From positions 1 through 64,000 of the forward strand of contig JASBTX010000009.1 in NCBI GenBank assembly GCA_030148225.1: a stretch of 64,000 nucleotides of DNA, in the 5' to 3' direction. Each line of letters starts with the position of its first letter. Position 1 is the stretch's first letter. Source of the stretch: Paracoccaceae bacterium. GTDB lineage: Bacteria; Pseudomonadota; Alphaproteobacteria; Rhodobacterales; Rhodobacteraceae. Positions 1 through 7,351 of the stretch are shown in pieces. The position numbers were made by a program, and so were the translations under genes. The notes beneath the pieces are model-generated. The model made no database searches, was not told where the DNA came from, and saw only the letters and a list, made by a program, of their open reading frames with translations.

Positions 1-1196
1 ACCCGGACGGTGATGGGCATGGGGGTGGACACGTGACTATCCTAGCAGAAGAAGCGGCGTGGCCAAACCCGGACTATCATCTCTGCGGTTCCCTCATCTT
101 CGCCATCCTAGCAGAAGAAGCGGCGTGGCCAAACCCGGACAATGTCGCGCAGCGGGCTGAACAATCAGCTATCCTAGCAGAAGAAGCGGCGTGGCCAAAC
201 CCGGACCAGCGCAACAGATAGCTGCTGACCGGGGTTATCCTAGCAGAAGAAGCGGCGTGGCCAAACCCGGACCAATCCCCACAAACTGAATAATAATTGC
301 CAATCCTAGCAGAAGAAGCGGCGTGGCCAAACCCGGACTATCCAATCTGAGCGGAACATTTCAGGACAATCCTAGCAGAAGAAGCGGCGTGGCCAAACCC
401 GGACGCAATAGCGACAGGCAACCTCTTGTCCGTTATCCTAGCAGAAGAAGCGGCGTGGCCAAACCCGGACGGGCCGCATCCCATGGACTTGAGAGAAGGA
501 ATCCTAGCAGAAGAAGCGGCGTGGCCAAACCCGGACTTTTCTTCGAGTAACTCCTGCCACGCAGTAATCCTAGCAGAAGAAGCGGCGTGGCCAAACCCGG
601 ACTAGTATTAACCGACGTCTGAAACGCCGCCGATCCTAGCAGAAGAAGCGGCGTGGCCAAACCCGGACACCATACCCGGTCGCTTTCGCCACCCCTTCAT
701 CCTAGCAGAAGAAGCGGCGTGGCCAAACCCGGACAAATGGCGGGCGATCCTGACAATCCGATTGATCCTAGCAGAAGAAGCGGCGTGGCCAAACCCGGAC
801 TGGGATCGAACTGTTTTTCAAGTCCCATGGATCCTAGCAGAAGAAGCGGCGTGGCCAAACCCGGACGACTGTGACGGCCCACAGAATACCAAGGCAATCC
901 TAGCAGAAGAAGCGGCGTGGCCAAACCCGGACACGATCCACAGGGCGGCACTGCGTGATCCTATCCTAGCAGAAGAAGCGGCGTGGCCAAACCCGGACCG
1001 AAAGAATACGACCAAGTTCAGCGCCAGTATCCTAGCAGAAGAAGCGGCGTGGCCAAACCCGGACACGGTCTGGTTGGGTTACAGATCGTCCGCAATCCTA
1101 GCAGAAGAAGCGGCGTGGCCAAACCCGGACACTATCGTCTTTGAAGTTTCGCCAAACAAAATCCTAGCAGAAGAAGCGGCGTGGCCAAACCCGGAC
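1..1196 (-). CRISPR. CRISPR array, probable type II-C
   Basis: Eighteen full 36-bp repeats start at 39 and recur every 66 bases to 1161. An 8-base tail of another repeat lies at 1-8, so the array continues left of the window. All repeats read as identical (ATCCTAGCAG...CCCGGAC on the plus strand) and all 18 spacers are 30 bp and unlike each other. The 36/30 geometry is that of type II loci. On the minus strand each repeat ends in TGCTAGGAT, which fits an extended -10 box, with a weak TTGGCC -35-like element 16 bases upstream inside the same repeat. Repeat-embedded promoters of this kind are known from type II-C arrays such as the Neisseria meningitidis one. I therefore infer crRNAs are made from the minus strand, leftward. 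No cas gene, leader or tracrRNA anti-repeat was found in the window, so the subtype is inference. Confidence 0.95.
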
Positions 1197-1579
1197 GGTG
1201 TTTCAAGCCAGCCGATCCAGTCTACATCCTCGGGCCCGGCGATGCGATCAAACCACAGCCAGCACTTGTTCAGTAGCCCCATGCGCAGCCCATCGATGGC
1301 CGCCTGACGATTGCGCGCCAGGGGTGCGGCAAAGCGGACACGGCCCGACCGCAACACATCCAGTGGCAGGGAGCAGACTACCCGATCCGCCGCGACCCGG
1401 TTGCCATCAGCCAGCCGCACCTGCCCAGGTGCGGTCTCAGTTACCTCCGTAGACAAGTGGATATCCAGACCATGTGCCAGATTGGTGGTGATCTGATCGA
1501 ACCCATCCTGGAACAGCACTTCCGCCCCGCCGAACTCTTCGTCCTCCTGCCCATACCAAGGGCACCTGAAGTTGGTCGT
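1197..1579 (-). pseudogene. flavin amine oxidase fragment, truncated at both ends
   Basis: The minus frame reads WYGQEDEEFGGAEVLF, then DGFDQITTNLAHGLDIHL, VRLADG..VAADRVVCSLPLDVL and AIDGLRMGLLNKCWLWFD. This is the middle of a flavin-containing amine oxidase (polyamine/monoamine oxidase family), an FAD enzyme normally about 450 residues long. Only about 125 codons remain. The carboxyl side runs straight into the last CRISPR repeat at 1196. The amino side loses similarity near 1580, and the FAD-binding GxGxxG region is absent. The ORF track start at 1519 is an internal GTG, not a real start. This is a decayed chromosomal gene interrupted by the accessory region. Confidence 0.75.
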
Positions 1580-1684
1580 GTTTGGCAGGCTTCCAAACCT
1601 CGCTGCCCAGCGTCAGAGCCCACGCAAAACGGGTGAGAAAGGGGAAGGTGAACTCGACACCTCACAATGAGAACACCTTAAGAT

Positions 1685-1727
1685 TTTTCAAAGTGACAGG
1701 TTCTCACGTGTGTAATGAAAGCTGGGT
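1685..1727. repeat. imperfect direct repeat, copy 1
   Basis: This 43-bp segment matches 2439-2481 at 36 of 43 positions without gaps. Six of the seven differences are transitions, and in all six this copy has A or T where the other has G or C. Its core is GTGACAGGTT and it ends in AAGCTGGGT. The two copies flank the candidate RNA at 1895-1994 and the small gene at 2206. They may be remnants of a mobile-element end or a duplicated regulatory site. Confidence 0.6.
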
Positions 1728-1894
1728 TGAGTACCGCTGGGTCCGACACTCAATGAAAATCTAGTCACCACCTCGCTGCAATCCCGGAATCTTAGATATT
1801 GGGGAGTTTTTGCTCACCTTTAGGTCTTCCCAGATTACTGCTAAACTGGATTTCGACATGGCAGACGCAGCCGTGTTGGGGCGTGGAAACCTTA

Positions 1895-1994
1895 CTGCAA
1901 CTAGGCCGATTTGTCGGCTGAAACCTTTGACCTATGGTCGGGGTGCCTGTGTTATACAACAGGCCCCGGCTAAGGCACAGGGTCCGTGTTGCAG
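1895..1994 (+). ncRNA. candidate structured RNA
   Basis: A long-range 7-bp pairing (CTGCAAC at 1895 with GTTGCAG at 1988) encloses two local hairpins: GGCCGA/TCGGCT at 1904-1919 and GCCTGT/ACAGGC at 1945-1964, the latter extended by GGG/CCC. The region has no convincing reading frame and lies in the roughly 600-bp gap between the amine oxidase fragment and the first small membrane gene. No known RNA family is recognised, and no anti-repeat to the CRISPR repeat was found in it. The strand is a guess. Confidence 0.2.
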
Positions 1995-2205
1995 CGGATT
2001 TCCAACACCCCGATAACCAGTCAATCGCGGGGACGCTCGCAGATCGGGAGGCGGCATCATTGAAAGATCCCACGCCAAGTGTTTTGAACTAGGACCTCGA
2101 TAGCTTTCTTAGTGCTTGGTCTTTGAATTCGCCGTTCTTGAACTGATTATTGGTTTCCATTCGGGGGTCAGAAAGATGCCGCTCTGAAACTAAGGAGCCT
2201 TGTCC

Positions 2206-2388
2206 GTGACGATTTTGGGTATCGAATTGCTGCATGTATTGGCAACGGCAGCGTTTGTTGGATGGACAGTTTGGATTTTTCGAGATGTGAGAGCGAAAGG
2301 AGGGAAATGGTTTGAAGCAATTTGGAAGTCTGTTGGCGGTGCGATCCTCTTGACTGTGATTGTCTTCTTTTTGCCAGACCTTTATTGA
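2206..2388 (+). CDS. small two-helix membrane protein, unknown
   Basis: A 60-residue protein starting at GTG 2206. I prefer this start over TTG 2200 because AAGGAG at 2192-2197 is well spaced from it. There are two hydrophobic stretches, about residues 5-24 (ILGIELLHVLATAAFVGWTV) and 43-58 (SVGGAILLTVIVFFLP), joined by a short basic loop with RDVRAKGGKW. This is a typical inner-membrane hairpin with a positively charged loop. I recognise no family. It sits in the lower-GC accessory stretch next to the CRISPR array and integrative element, so a phage- or element-related role is possible but not shown. Confidence 0.55.
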   Translation: MTILGIELLHVLATAAFVGWTVWIFRDVRAKGGKWFEAIWKSVGGAILLTVIVFFLPDLY

Positions 2389-2438
2389 CCACGTCGTTCG
2401 ATCTTATCAAACACAGTGTTTCTACTTTGGCCAAATTC

Positions 2439-2481
2439 TTTTCAACGTGACAGGTTTTCGCGCGCGCAATGGAAGCTGGGT
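2439..2481. repeat. imperfect direct repeat, copy 2
   Basis: Second copy of the 43-bp repeat at 1685-1727, with a CG-rich centre (TTCGCGCGCG) where copy 1 has TTCTCACGTG. It lies in the 185-bp gap between the two small membrane-protein genes. The spacing between copies is exactly 754 bases. Confidence 0.6.
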
Positions 2482-2573
2482 AGAACTGTTTACTGTCAAA
2501 CAGCCAAATAGAATTTTCAAACTGAGTCAAAAAGCCATCTGTAGAGAGTATACGTTGGAAGGTTTGTAAATCA

Positions 2574-3092
2574 ATGGAACCCAAACCAAACACCCGCCAA
2601 GGAAGTGGTAAAAAGTCCACGCCGCTAAAAATACGACTGATCGAGAGCGCTCTGCTATCTGCTAGGCGAAAGAACAAAGAGCCGACGATGATAGAGGCCG
2701 GAAGGGAGTTAATCGAAGAGATGGACGTCGAGTCCAACGCCGAACACCCTCAAGAAACATTGCAGCCTTTTGAGAAATCAACACAGGAATCACAGCCAAG
2801 AGCGTCTAACAATAACGAATCTCAAAAGGAAAGAGGAAGAGGAATGAGAATTTTTCGTCGGATGTTAATTTTAGCAATGCTTGTTTCAATATTTGTTGCG
2901 ATTGTTGGTGCGAGCCAACCAAGAATCGACGATCTCGAAATAGTGATGATTATATACGGCGTGGTGTCCTTCTTTGTTCTGGTTTTTCTTATTCTCATTA
3001 AACCGGTTGGAGACAGTTGGTTGATGTTGGAAATCGAAGCAAGAAAAGCTAAGCTCAGAAGGCGTATTAGAGATCTGGAAACCAACGTTTGA
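2574..3092 (+). CDS. membrane-anchored hypothetical protein
   Basis: A 172-residue protein with three parts. The first is a basic, helical N-terminus (about 1-50) that resembles a small DNA- or RNA-binding region (KIRLIESALLSARRKNKEPTMIEAGRELIEEM). A polar linker rich in Q, E, S and N follows (about 50-95). Last is a two-helix membrane hairpin (about 99-115, LILAMLVSIFVAIVGA, and 124-142, VMIIYGVVSFFVLVFLILI) with a basic C-terminal tail, EARKAKLRRRIRDLE, likely helical. GGAAGG lies about 10 bases before the ATG. No family is recognised. Codon use is more AT-rich than in the genes right of 7.7 kb, which fits acquisition by transfer. Confidence 0.6.
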   Translation: MEPKPNTRQGSGKKSTPLKIRLIESALLSARRKNKEPTMIEAGRELIEEMDVESNAEHPQETLQPFEKSTQESQPRASNNNESQKERGRGMRIFRRMLILAMLVSIFVAIVGASQPRIDDLEIVMIIYGVVSFFVLVFLILIKPVGDSWLMLEIEARKAKLRRRIRDLETNV

Positions 3093-3094
3093 CT

Positions 3095-3371
3095 CTATTC
3101 AGGTTTTTGGTGTGGTCGTTTCTCGTCGCTTACACTTGGCTCGATTTTCATTGAATGAGAGTGGGAAGACTACTCAGAGTGGCAATATCGTGCTACGATC
3201 GTACTGGTTATCGCATTTGTCGGCATAACGGCCTACTGGATTAGGCGCGAAGAGAACCCACTAGATCTGATCATTGAAATGCTCAGCGTAAGATCCGCTC
3301 GGACTGTTGGGAGATATAAGAAATCGAAGATCGAACGGTCATTTTTTGCACAAGTATCGGAGATCTATTAA
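3095..3371 (+). pseudogene. possible frameshifted small membrane protein
   Basis: Two out-of-phase pieces together resemble a two-helix membrane protein. Frame A (3095-3154) gives FRFLVWSFLVAYTWLDF and then a stop. Frame B (3159-3371) is open for 70 codons and reads EWEDYSEWQYRATIVLVIAFVGITAYWIRREENPLDLIIEML to the TAA. Frame B has no good start codon near its beginning. A single indel near 3150 would join them. It directly follows the 172-residue membrane protein. It could also be chance. Confidence 0.3.
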
Positions 3372-3442
3372 CTGAAGCTTGATATAAATTTCACAACCAA
3401 GCAAAACTTAGATCAAATTGGTCGCTCTTAACTAGACGAAAA

Positions 3443-3581
3443 AAGCGGAACCACTAAAAACAATCTTTAGTGTCGCACAATGCGAACAGAAAACCGCTTG
3501 AAGGCCGCTCCGAATTCCCTAAAGGCGGGTCCTGCGTCAGCTCAAGTTGCTTCAGACTGACGTTTTGTCGAATCTGACAAA
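3443..3581. other. hairpin-rich intergenic segment
   Basis: Several perfect pairings lie together here. AAGCGG (3443) with CCGCTT (3494) encloses two inner hairpins: CACTAAA/TTTAGTG at 3452-3472 and TCGCA/TGCGA at 3473-3485, a three-way-junction layout. Further right are CGTCAG/CTGACG at 3535-3562, followed by TTTT, and TTTGTC/GACAAA at 3564-3581. The last two could act as a terminator for rightward transcripts. The first could be a small RNA or a replication origin used by the prim-pol element. The ORF here (3454-3699) is judged spurious. Confidence 0.35.
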
Positions 3582-3610
3582 CATAATATAAGTAATAGAC
3601 CCTTTTCCGC

Positions 3611-4678
3611 TCAGGATTTGCGCCGAGGCAGTTTTTCAACATTCGGCAAAGTAGGCATGGGTCGAGAAAGTTGATATCGGCGTTTGCATCGACCTGCACG
3701 GTGGTTTTTAGCTACTGAAAGCAGACCAAGAGAAATGAGACCATCGCGCGCCGCGATAAATCTGCGTAGCGACATGCTCACAAGGCCGTTCTCCCTCATA
3801 GCCGCATAATCGAGCACGAAGGTTTTTCCAGGACAGTGACCATGTGCCTTTACCAGTCTTGAATACAGTGCGAATGCGTCTTCTGGAGCTGACAACCTGG
3901 TGAAGATCAGATTGTCATGCTGGCGGCTTATCCGGAATGCAGAATTTAATTTGCTGTACAATTGCCCCTCGAGCCGCAGTTTCCATGCCCAAGCGGCAAT
4001 TCCTTCGACTTCGCCCTCAGTCATGGATTCAGGATTCTCGTGAGTCTCGTCACGCAGATAGAAGAGTTTCTCCGCTAGCTCGCTTTGTGAATCGACAAAC
4101 TCGACCATTGCCTTTGCCTCGTTAACCAGATGATTGTGGCGATTTCCCTCTTCCACCCGTCTCTTCCCAGCAGGTGGCAGCTTGATCATCGGTAAAGTTG
4201 CTGTGGCCAAGTCGTCTTTTACCGACAGGTAATCTCCTCCGTCTGTACGGATGGATCCTGGTCCAGCCACGTAGGAATTTGCGCCTCGTTTGATATCAAC
4301 CGGGAATCCCTCCTTCTTGAGGTTTGGCAGTTTTCCTGGCCCCGCGCTGTAGTACAAGTGTCGGCCACGCGGTGTCTTCACATGTACCGGTGAGACACCA
4401 AATCGACGTTCCATCTCTTGAAGTAGTTTCGGATCGTCAGAGTCTAGATCTACTACCACCAACCCATCCAGCCGGATGCCATACATCAAGGAGCGGCGAT
4501 TGTGCATTGGAGCGAGTATCTGACCAAGTTTACGGCGCGGCCGACCCACTAATTTTCCAAGCGGGGACTTCCCGTCATCGCCGCCACCCAAGGGAATCAG
4601 GCTATACTTGGCTCTTTGTAACCGGGCAATTTCTTCCGCAGGTGGACGATTTTGTATTTTCGAAGGGGAAAGGGTCAT
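3611..4678 (-). CDS. prim-pol domain replication protein (bifunctional DNA primase/polymerase)
   Basis: This 355-residue protein has an N-terminal archaeo-eukaryotic-type prim-pol domain at about residues 15-170. Visible signatures are the metal-binding DLDSD (Asp77, Asp79) after a hydrophobic strand (GLVVV), the basic KTPRGRHLYY (101-110), and VDIKRGANSYVAGPGS (127-142), which matches the histidine/lysine-strand region of the family. Such proteins prime and copy DNA for plasmids, phages and integrative elements. The C-terminal half carries no helicase motif that I can see; it may be a PriCT- or winged-helix-like region ending in a basic tail. Its ATG overlaps the stop of the 102-residue gene before it (ATGA), making one operon with alpA. 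Confidence 0.8.
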   Translation of the reverse strand: MTLSPSKIQNRPPAEEIARLQRAKYSLIPLGGGDDGKSPLGKLVGRPRRKLGQILAPMHNRRSLMYGIRLDGLVVVDLDSDDPKLLQEMERRFGVSPVHVKTPRGRHLYYSAGPGKLPNLKKEGFPVDIKRGANSYVAGPGSIRTDGGDYLSVKDDLATATLPMIKLPPAGKRRVEEGNRHNHLVNEAKAMVEFVDSQSELAEKLFYLRDETHENPESMTEGEVEGIAAWAWKLRLEGQLYSKLNSAFRISRQHDNLIFTRLSAPEDAFALYSRLVKAHGHCPGKTFVLDYAAMRENGLVSMSLRRFIAARDGLISLGLLSVAKNHRAGRCKRRYQLSRPMPTLPNVEKLPRRKS

Positions 4679-4983
4679 CGGCCATTACCCCGGAAATTCT
4701 CCGGCAATGCTTCCAATGAGCGGAGCGCTAAGGGGTCAATCGGGCCACAGGAGGTGGCGCAGAGCCGCAACAGAGCGGCTTTAGTACGAAAGTAGTGCCT
4801 ACCCCTCCACGGCCGCTCTGCGCTGCCTCCTTGACGATTTTGTATGATCCATTGGATGTCGTCCTTACACACGACGACACGCCAGCGGTAATTGAGGTGC
4901 GCAATGACCCCAGCGTATCGATCCGAAGTTTCCTGCCTCGACACTGATGTGGGTGCCGTCCGATTAGCCTTGGAAAAAGCCAT
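4675..4983 (-). CDS. short conserved element protein, unknown
   Basis: I choose the ATG at 4983, five bases after the alpA stop, over the track's start at 5040, which would lie inside alpA. The 102-residue product has a core YRWRVVVCKDDIQWIIQNRQGG...RPWRGRHYFRTKAALLRLC. This resembles short proteins often found beside prim-pol genes in alphaproteobacterial prophages and islands. No catalytic motif is evident. The gene is translationally linked on both sides (alpA upstream, prim-pol downstream by a 4-base overlap), so a replication or mobilisation accessory role is inferred. Confidence 0.6.
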   Translation of the reverse strand: MAFSKANRTAPTSVSRQETSDRYAGVIAHLNYRWRVVVCKDDIQWIIQNRQGGSAERPWRGRHYFRTKAALLRLCATSCGPIDPLALRSLEALPENFRGNGR

Positions 4984-4988
4984 GCCAA

Positions 4989-5168
4989 TCACGCTGACTG
5001 ACGTGAATTGAACCACGCTTCGATATCGGACATTTTCCAAGCGACGGCGCGCCTGCCGACACGGACCGGGCGGGGGAATTCTCCCCTTTCCATCTGGTCA
5101 TAGATCGCGGAGCGGCTAAGGCCGGTCAGTTCCTGGACTTCGTGGCGGCGGATCAATCTTGTGGTCAT
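4989..5168 (-). CDS. AlpA-family DNA-binding regulator/excisionase
   Basis: This gene falls below the ORF-track cutoff. It encodes 59 residues that begin MTTRLIRRHEVQELTGLSRS and continue AIYDQMERGEFPRPVRVGRRAVAWKMSDIEAWFNSRQ. This is the AlpA/MerR-type winged helix-turn-helix: helix-turn-helix with the LSRSAIYD turn, a wing GEFPRPVRVGRRAVAW, and a closing helix DIEAWF. AlpA proteins act as excisionases or activators of the integrase of P4-like elements. It is the first gene of the alpA / 102-aa / prim-pol operon. A perfect 9-bp inverted repeat lies just upstream. Confidence 0.85.
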   Translation of the reverse strand: MTTRLIRRHEVQELTGLSRSAIYDQMERGEFPRPVRVGRRAVAWKMSDIEAWFNSRQSA

Positions 5169-5173
5169 TTTCG

Positions 5174-5208
5174 TCCTTCCAGTATCTCGGTGGGATGTTC
5201 TGGAAGGA
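5174..5208. promoter_or_regulatory. 9-bp perfect inverted repeat upstream of alpA
   Basis: TCCTTCCAG (5174-5182) and CTGGAAGGA (5200-5208) are exact reverse complements separated by 17 bases, six bases upstream of the alpA start. The position between the alpA operon and the end of the 5255-6013 gene suits an operator for AlpA or another element regulator, or a bidirectional terminator. Confidence 0.5.
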
Positions 5209-5254
5209 TGAGGAAAGTATTCTTCGCGAAATAGCCGTCAGGATTAATCGTGTG

Positions 5255-6013
5255 TCAGAATTTCGGTCGCCGCCCCGGTCGGCTGAGTTCAGGATATTTT
5301 TCCGTAACCTGATCCCAAATCCGCTTCCAAGGCCGAGGCCCGAGATCTGGGGCAACAGTATTCTTCAGTATTTCATTAGATAGTCCGCTAGTGCCGTTCT
5401 CCTTGATATGTTCTAGGGCTCGTTTGAGAGCGTCAGATTCCTGAGCAACACGGCGCCTAGCAACTTGATGTGTCTTGAGGCGAAGCCCGAGAGCCTCCAT
5501 GACATCAATGTACTGTTGCTTGTCGAGGAGAACGACACTCTCTTCGAACTTGCCATGGCCTAGGGAAACACAGTCGTTGTAAGAGCGATCCGTGGCATCC
5601 ACAATTGAACCGGGATTTGCCAGGCACACTCCACAACAACTTTCAGGCAGCAAGGGAAAGCGCTGCATCGGCTCGCCTTGAGTTCGAAGCGGCTCGCCCG
5701 GCAAACGAAAGCGTGGGAGCGGCGCGCCGGGAATGGAAATGACTTTTGGGCGAAGAAAAAACGGAGGTCCATCGTCTTCTGTTTCAAGCACCTCTGCCGA
5801 ACCGTCACGCATCAAAGCAAAGCGTCGAATCTTGGACAAAACCTCCCAAGTGGCCTGCGAGACCAGTTCTGGCCCATCGCCATGACCTACGTACGGAGGG
5901 CTCGCGGGTCCCGGTGCAAGACGGACTGCAATCTCTCCGTAGGCATCGCGCAAGGCAATCCAGCCTTTTGGAACCGCTAACATCGATCTGGCAAAGGGCG
6001 GAAGTTCAGACAT
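5255..6013 (-). CDS. hypothetical protein downstream of integrase
   Basis: I start at the second Met (MSELPPFARSML, 6013), which overlaps the integrase stop by 8 bases; the track start at 6049 would overlap by 44. The protein has 252 residues and no transmembrane segment or signal peptide. It has a central cysteine pair (ESCCGVCLANPG) and a basic helical region (LKTHQVARRRVAQESDALKRALEHIK). It ends in a basic tail, RPGRRPKF. No family is recognised. Coupling to the integrase and position ahead of alpA suggest an element-borne gene, possibly cargo or a recombination accessory factor. Confidence 0.55.
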   Translation of the reverse strand: MSELPPFARSMLAVPKGWIALRDAYGEIAVRLAPGPASPPYVGHGDGPELVSQATWEVLSKIRRFALMRDGSAEVLETEDDGPPFFLRPKVISIPGAPLPRFRLPGEPLRTQGEPMQRFPLLPESCCGVCLANPGSIVDATDRSYNDCVSLGHGKFEESVVLLDKQQYIDVMEALGLRLKTHQVARRRVAQESDALKRALEHIKENGTSGLSNEILKNTVAPDLGPRPWKRIWDQVTEKYPELSRPGRRPKF

Positions 6014-7238
6014 CTGCTGCTCGAATGCCGATGATCTGAGCGCCTCCAAGCGAAAGGTATTGCTCCCAGCCTATCATCAGCTTTCGGCGCTTTTCAAAAA
6101 GGTCCGATCGCGCATAGGCCGCCTCTGCCTTGTCCTTGAGCGTATGGGCAAGGGCTGCTTCCGATACCTCATTAGGCGCGTTCGTACGTTCCTGAGCCCA
6201 CGTCTTGAATGAAGTACGGAAGCCGTGGACGTGCGCGTCGTACCCAAGCTCCTTCACGAGCTTTGACAAAGTCATGTCCGAAAGAGGTTTTCCAGGTTTT
6301 GTGCCCGGAAAGACAAATCCCTCGCCAACACCAAGTGTCTTCGCGTCATGCAGAATCTCTATCGCGCGACCGGAAAGCGGAACTCGGTGTTCTTTCTTTG
6401 ACTTCATACGCGAAGCCGGCCGCGTCCAAACCGCCGCCTTCAAGTCGAACTCGGACCAATCGGCAAGCCGGACTTCACCCGACCGAGAAGCTGTCAAGAT
6501 GACAAGTTCGAGTGCCAACTTTGTTGCGGGACCGGCGCCCGAGGTTTGGAGGTTCTCGATGAATTCACCAACCTGATCGTAGGGAAGTGACTTATGATGC
6601 CTTTGAGTCCTATCCTGTTTCGGCAAAGCTTGGCTAATCGCATCAGCTGGATTATCCAGCCTCCATCCATTGGCAACCGCCCATCTCATGATTACACCAA
6701 TGCGTTGCCTGACGCGTCGGGCCGTTTCTGGCTTTTCTAGCCAGATTGGTTGCAAGGCAGCCAGTACATCTGCGGTAGAAACTTCGGACACCTTGAGGTT
6801 GGCCATGCATGGGAATGCGTATGTCTCAAGTGTCGAAAGGAATTGCGCGGCGTGCTTAGCGTTCTGCCAAGTCGGCTTGTGAAGCGTATGAACCTTTCGG
6901 ACGGCTTCCTCGAAGGTCAGCACCGCCTGTGCTGAGCGCCTAGCCTGCAGGGGATCGCCACCGGACCTTGCCAGCTTGCGGTTCTCCAGCGCTATTTCGC
7001 GGGCTTCGGCCAAGCTCACTAGCGATACGGAACCGAGGCCGATCTCTGTACGCTTCCCACGGATTACGATCCGCTGCACCCATCGCTTCGCGCCACTTGG
7101 TACGACCTTGAGAATCAGGCCGTGGCCGTCTGTGTACTTCCCAGGTTTAGTAACAGTACGAACAAAGGCAGCGGAGAGTGCCTTTTCGGGGTGTTTGCTT
7201 GCAGGTTCGTTTTTTATTTCGATTTTCTTGTCCGCCAT
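6006..7238 (-). CDS. P4-type tyrosine integrase
   Basis: A 410-residue site-specific recombinase if started at MADKKIEIKN (7238) rather than the longer track start. It has an N-terminal arm-binding DUF4102-like domain (YTDGHGLILKVVPSGAKRWVQRI), a SAM-like core-binding domain (about 105-205), and a C-terminal catalytic domain. Catalytic residues are visible: Arg252 (TASRSGEVRLADWSEFD), a lysine in MKSKKEHRVPLS, HGFR (His338, Arg341), His365 (ALAHTLKDKAEAAY) and Tyr375 as nucleophile. All are present, so it is probably active. Such integrases usually insert elements at tRNA or tmRNA 3' ends. It reads leftward at the right border of the accessory region. Confidence 0.92.
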   Translation of the reverse strand: MADKKIEIKNEPASKHPEKALSAAFVRTVTKPGKYTDGHGLILKVVPSGAKRWVQRIVIRGKRTEIGLGSVSLVSLAEAREIALENRKLARSGGDPLQARRSAQAVLTFEEAVRKVHTLHKPTWQNAKHAAQFLSTLETYAFPCMANLKVSEVSTADVLAALQPIWLEKPETARRVRQRIGVIMRWAVANGWRLDNPADAISQALPKQDRTQRHHKSLPYDQVGEFIENLQTSGAGPATKLALELVILTASRSGEVRLADWSEFDLKAAVWTRPASRMKSKKEHRVPLSGRAIEILHDAKTLGVGEGFVFPGTKPGKPLSDMTLSKLVKELGYDAHVHGFRTSFKTWAQERTNAPNEVSEAALAHTLKDKAEAAYARSDLFEKRRKLMIGWEQYLSLGGAQIIGIRAADV

Positions 7239-7351
7239 AGCGTCCCCCAAAATATGCTGGAATATGGGGGATGTTGCTGGAACAATCAAGACTTTGATTG
7301 AAGGCAACTATCTGAAAATAGGTATTTTATGGAACCGTATGGAACAACGTT

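Noticed and set aside
33-1307. ORFs with the repeated peptides ILAEEAAWPNPD, SRRSGVAKPG and SGFGHAASSAR
   Set aside because: They are translations of the CRISPR repeat in several frames because the 66-base period is a multiple of three; no start or ribosome site supports them.
1895-3581. Retron or group II intron
   Set aside because: There is no reverse transcriptase gene in the window and no domain V-like hairpin; the structured segments alone are not enough.
1197-3610. tracrRNA anti-repeat next to the array
   Set aside because: I searched by eye for partial complements of the repeat (CCAAACC, GTGGCC, CTAGCAG and reverse forms). Only short chance matches were seen, so no tracrRNA is called here.
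3454-3699. 81-aa minus-strand ORF overlapping the prim-pol end
   Set aside because: It overlaps the prim-pol coding end in another frame and the hairpin-rich gap; no family pattern or ribosome site was seen.
5560-6576. Several overlapping ORFs opposite the integrase and its downstream gene
   Set aside because: They are antisense shadows of the integrase and the 5255-6013 gene, with Arg/Ser-rich composition.
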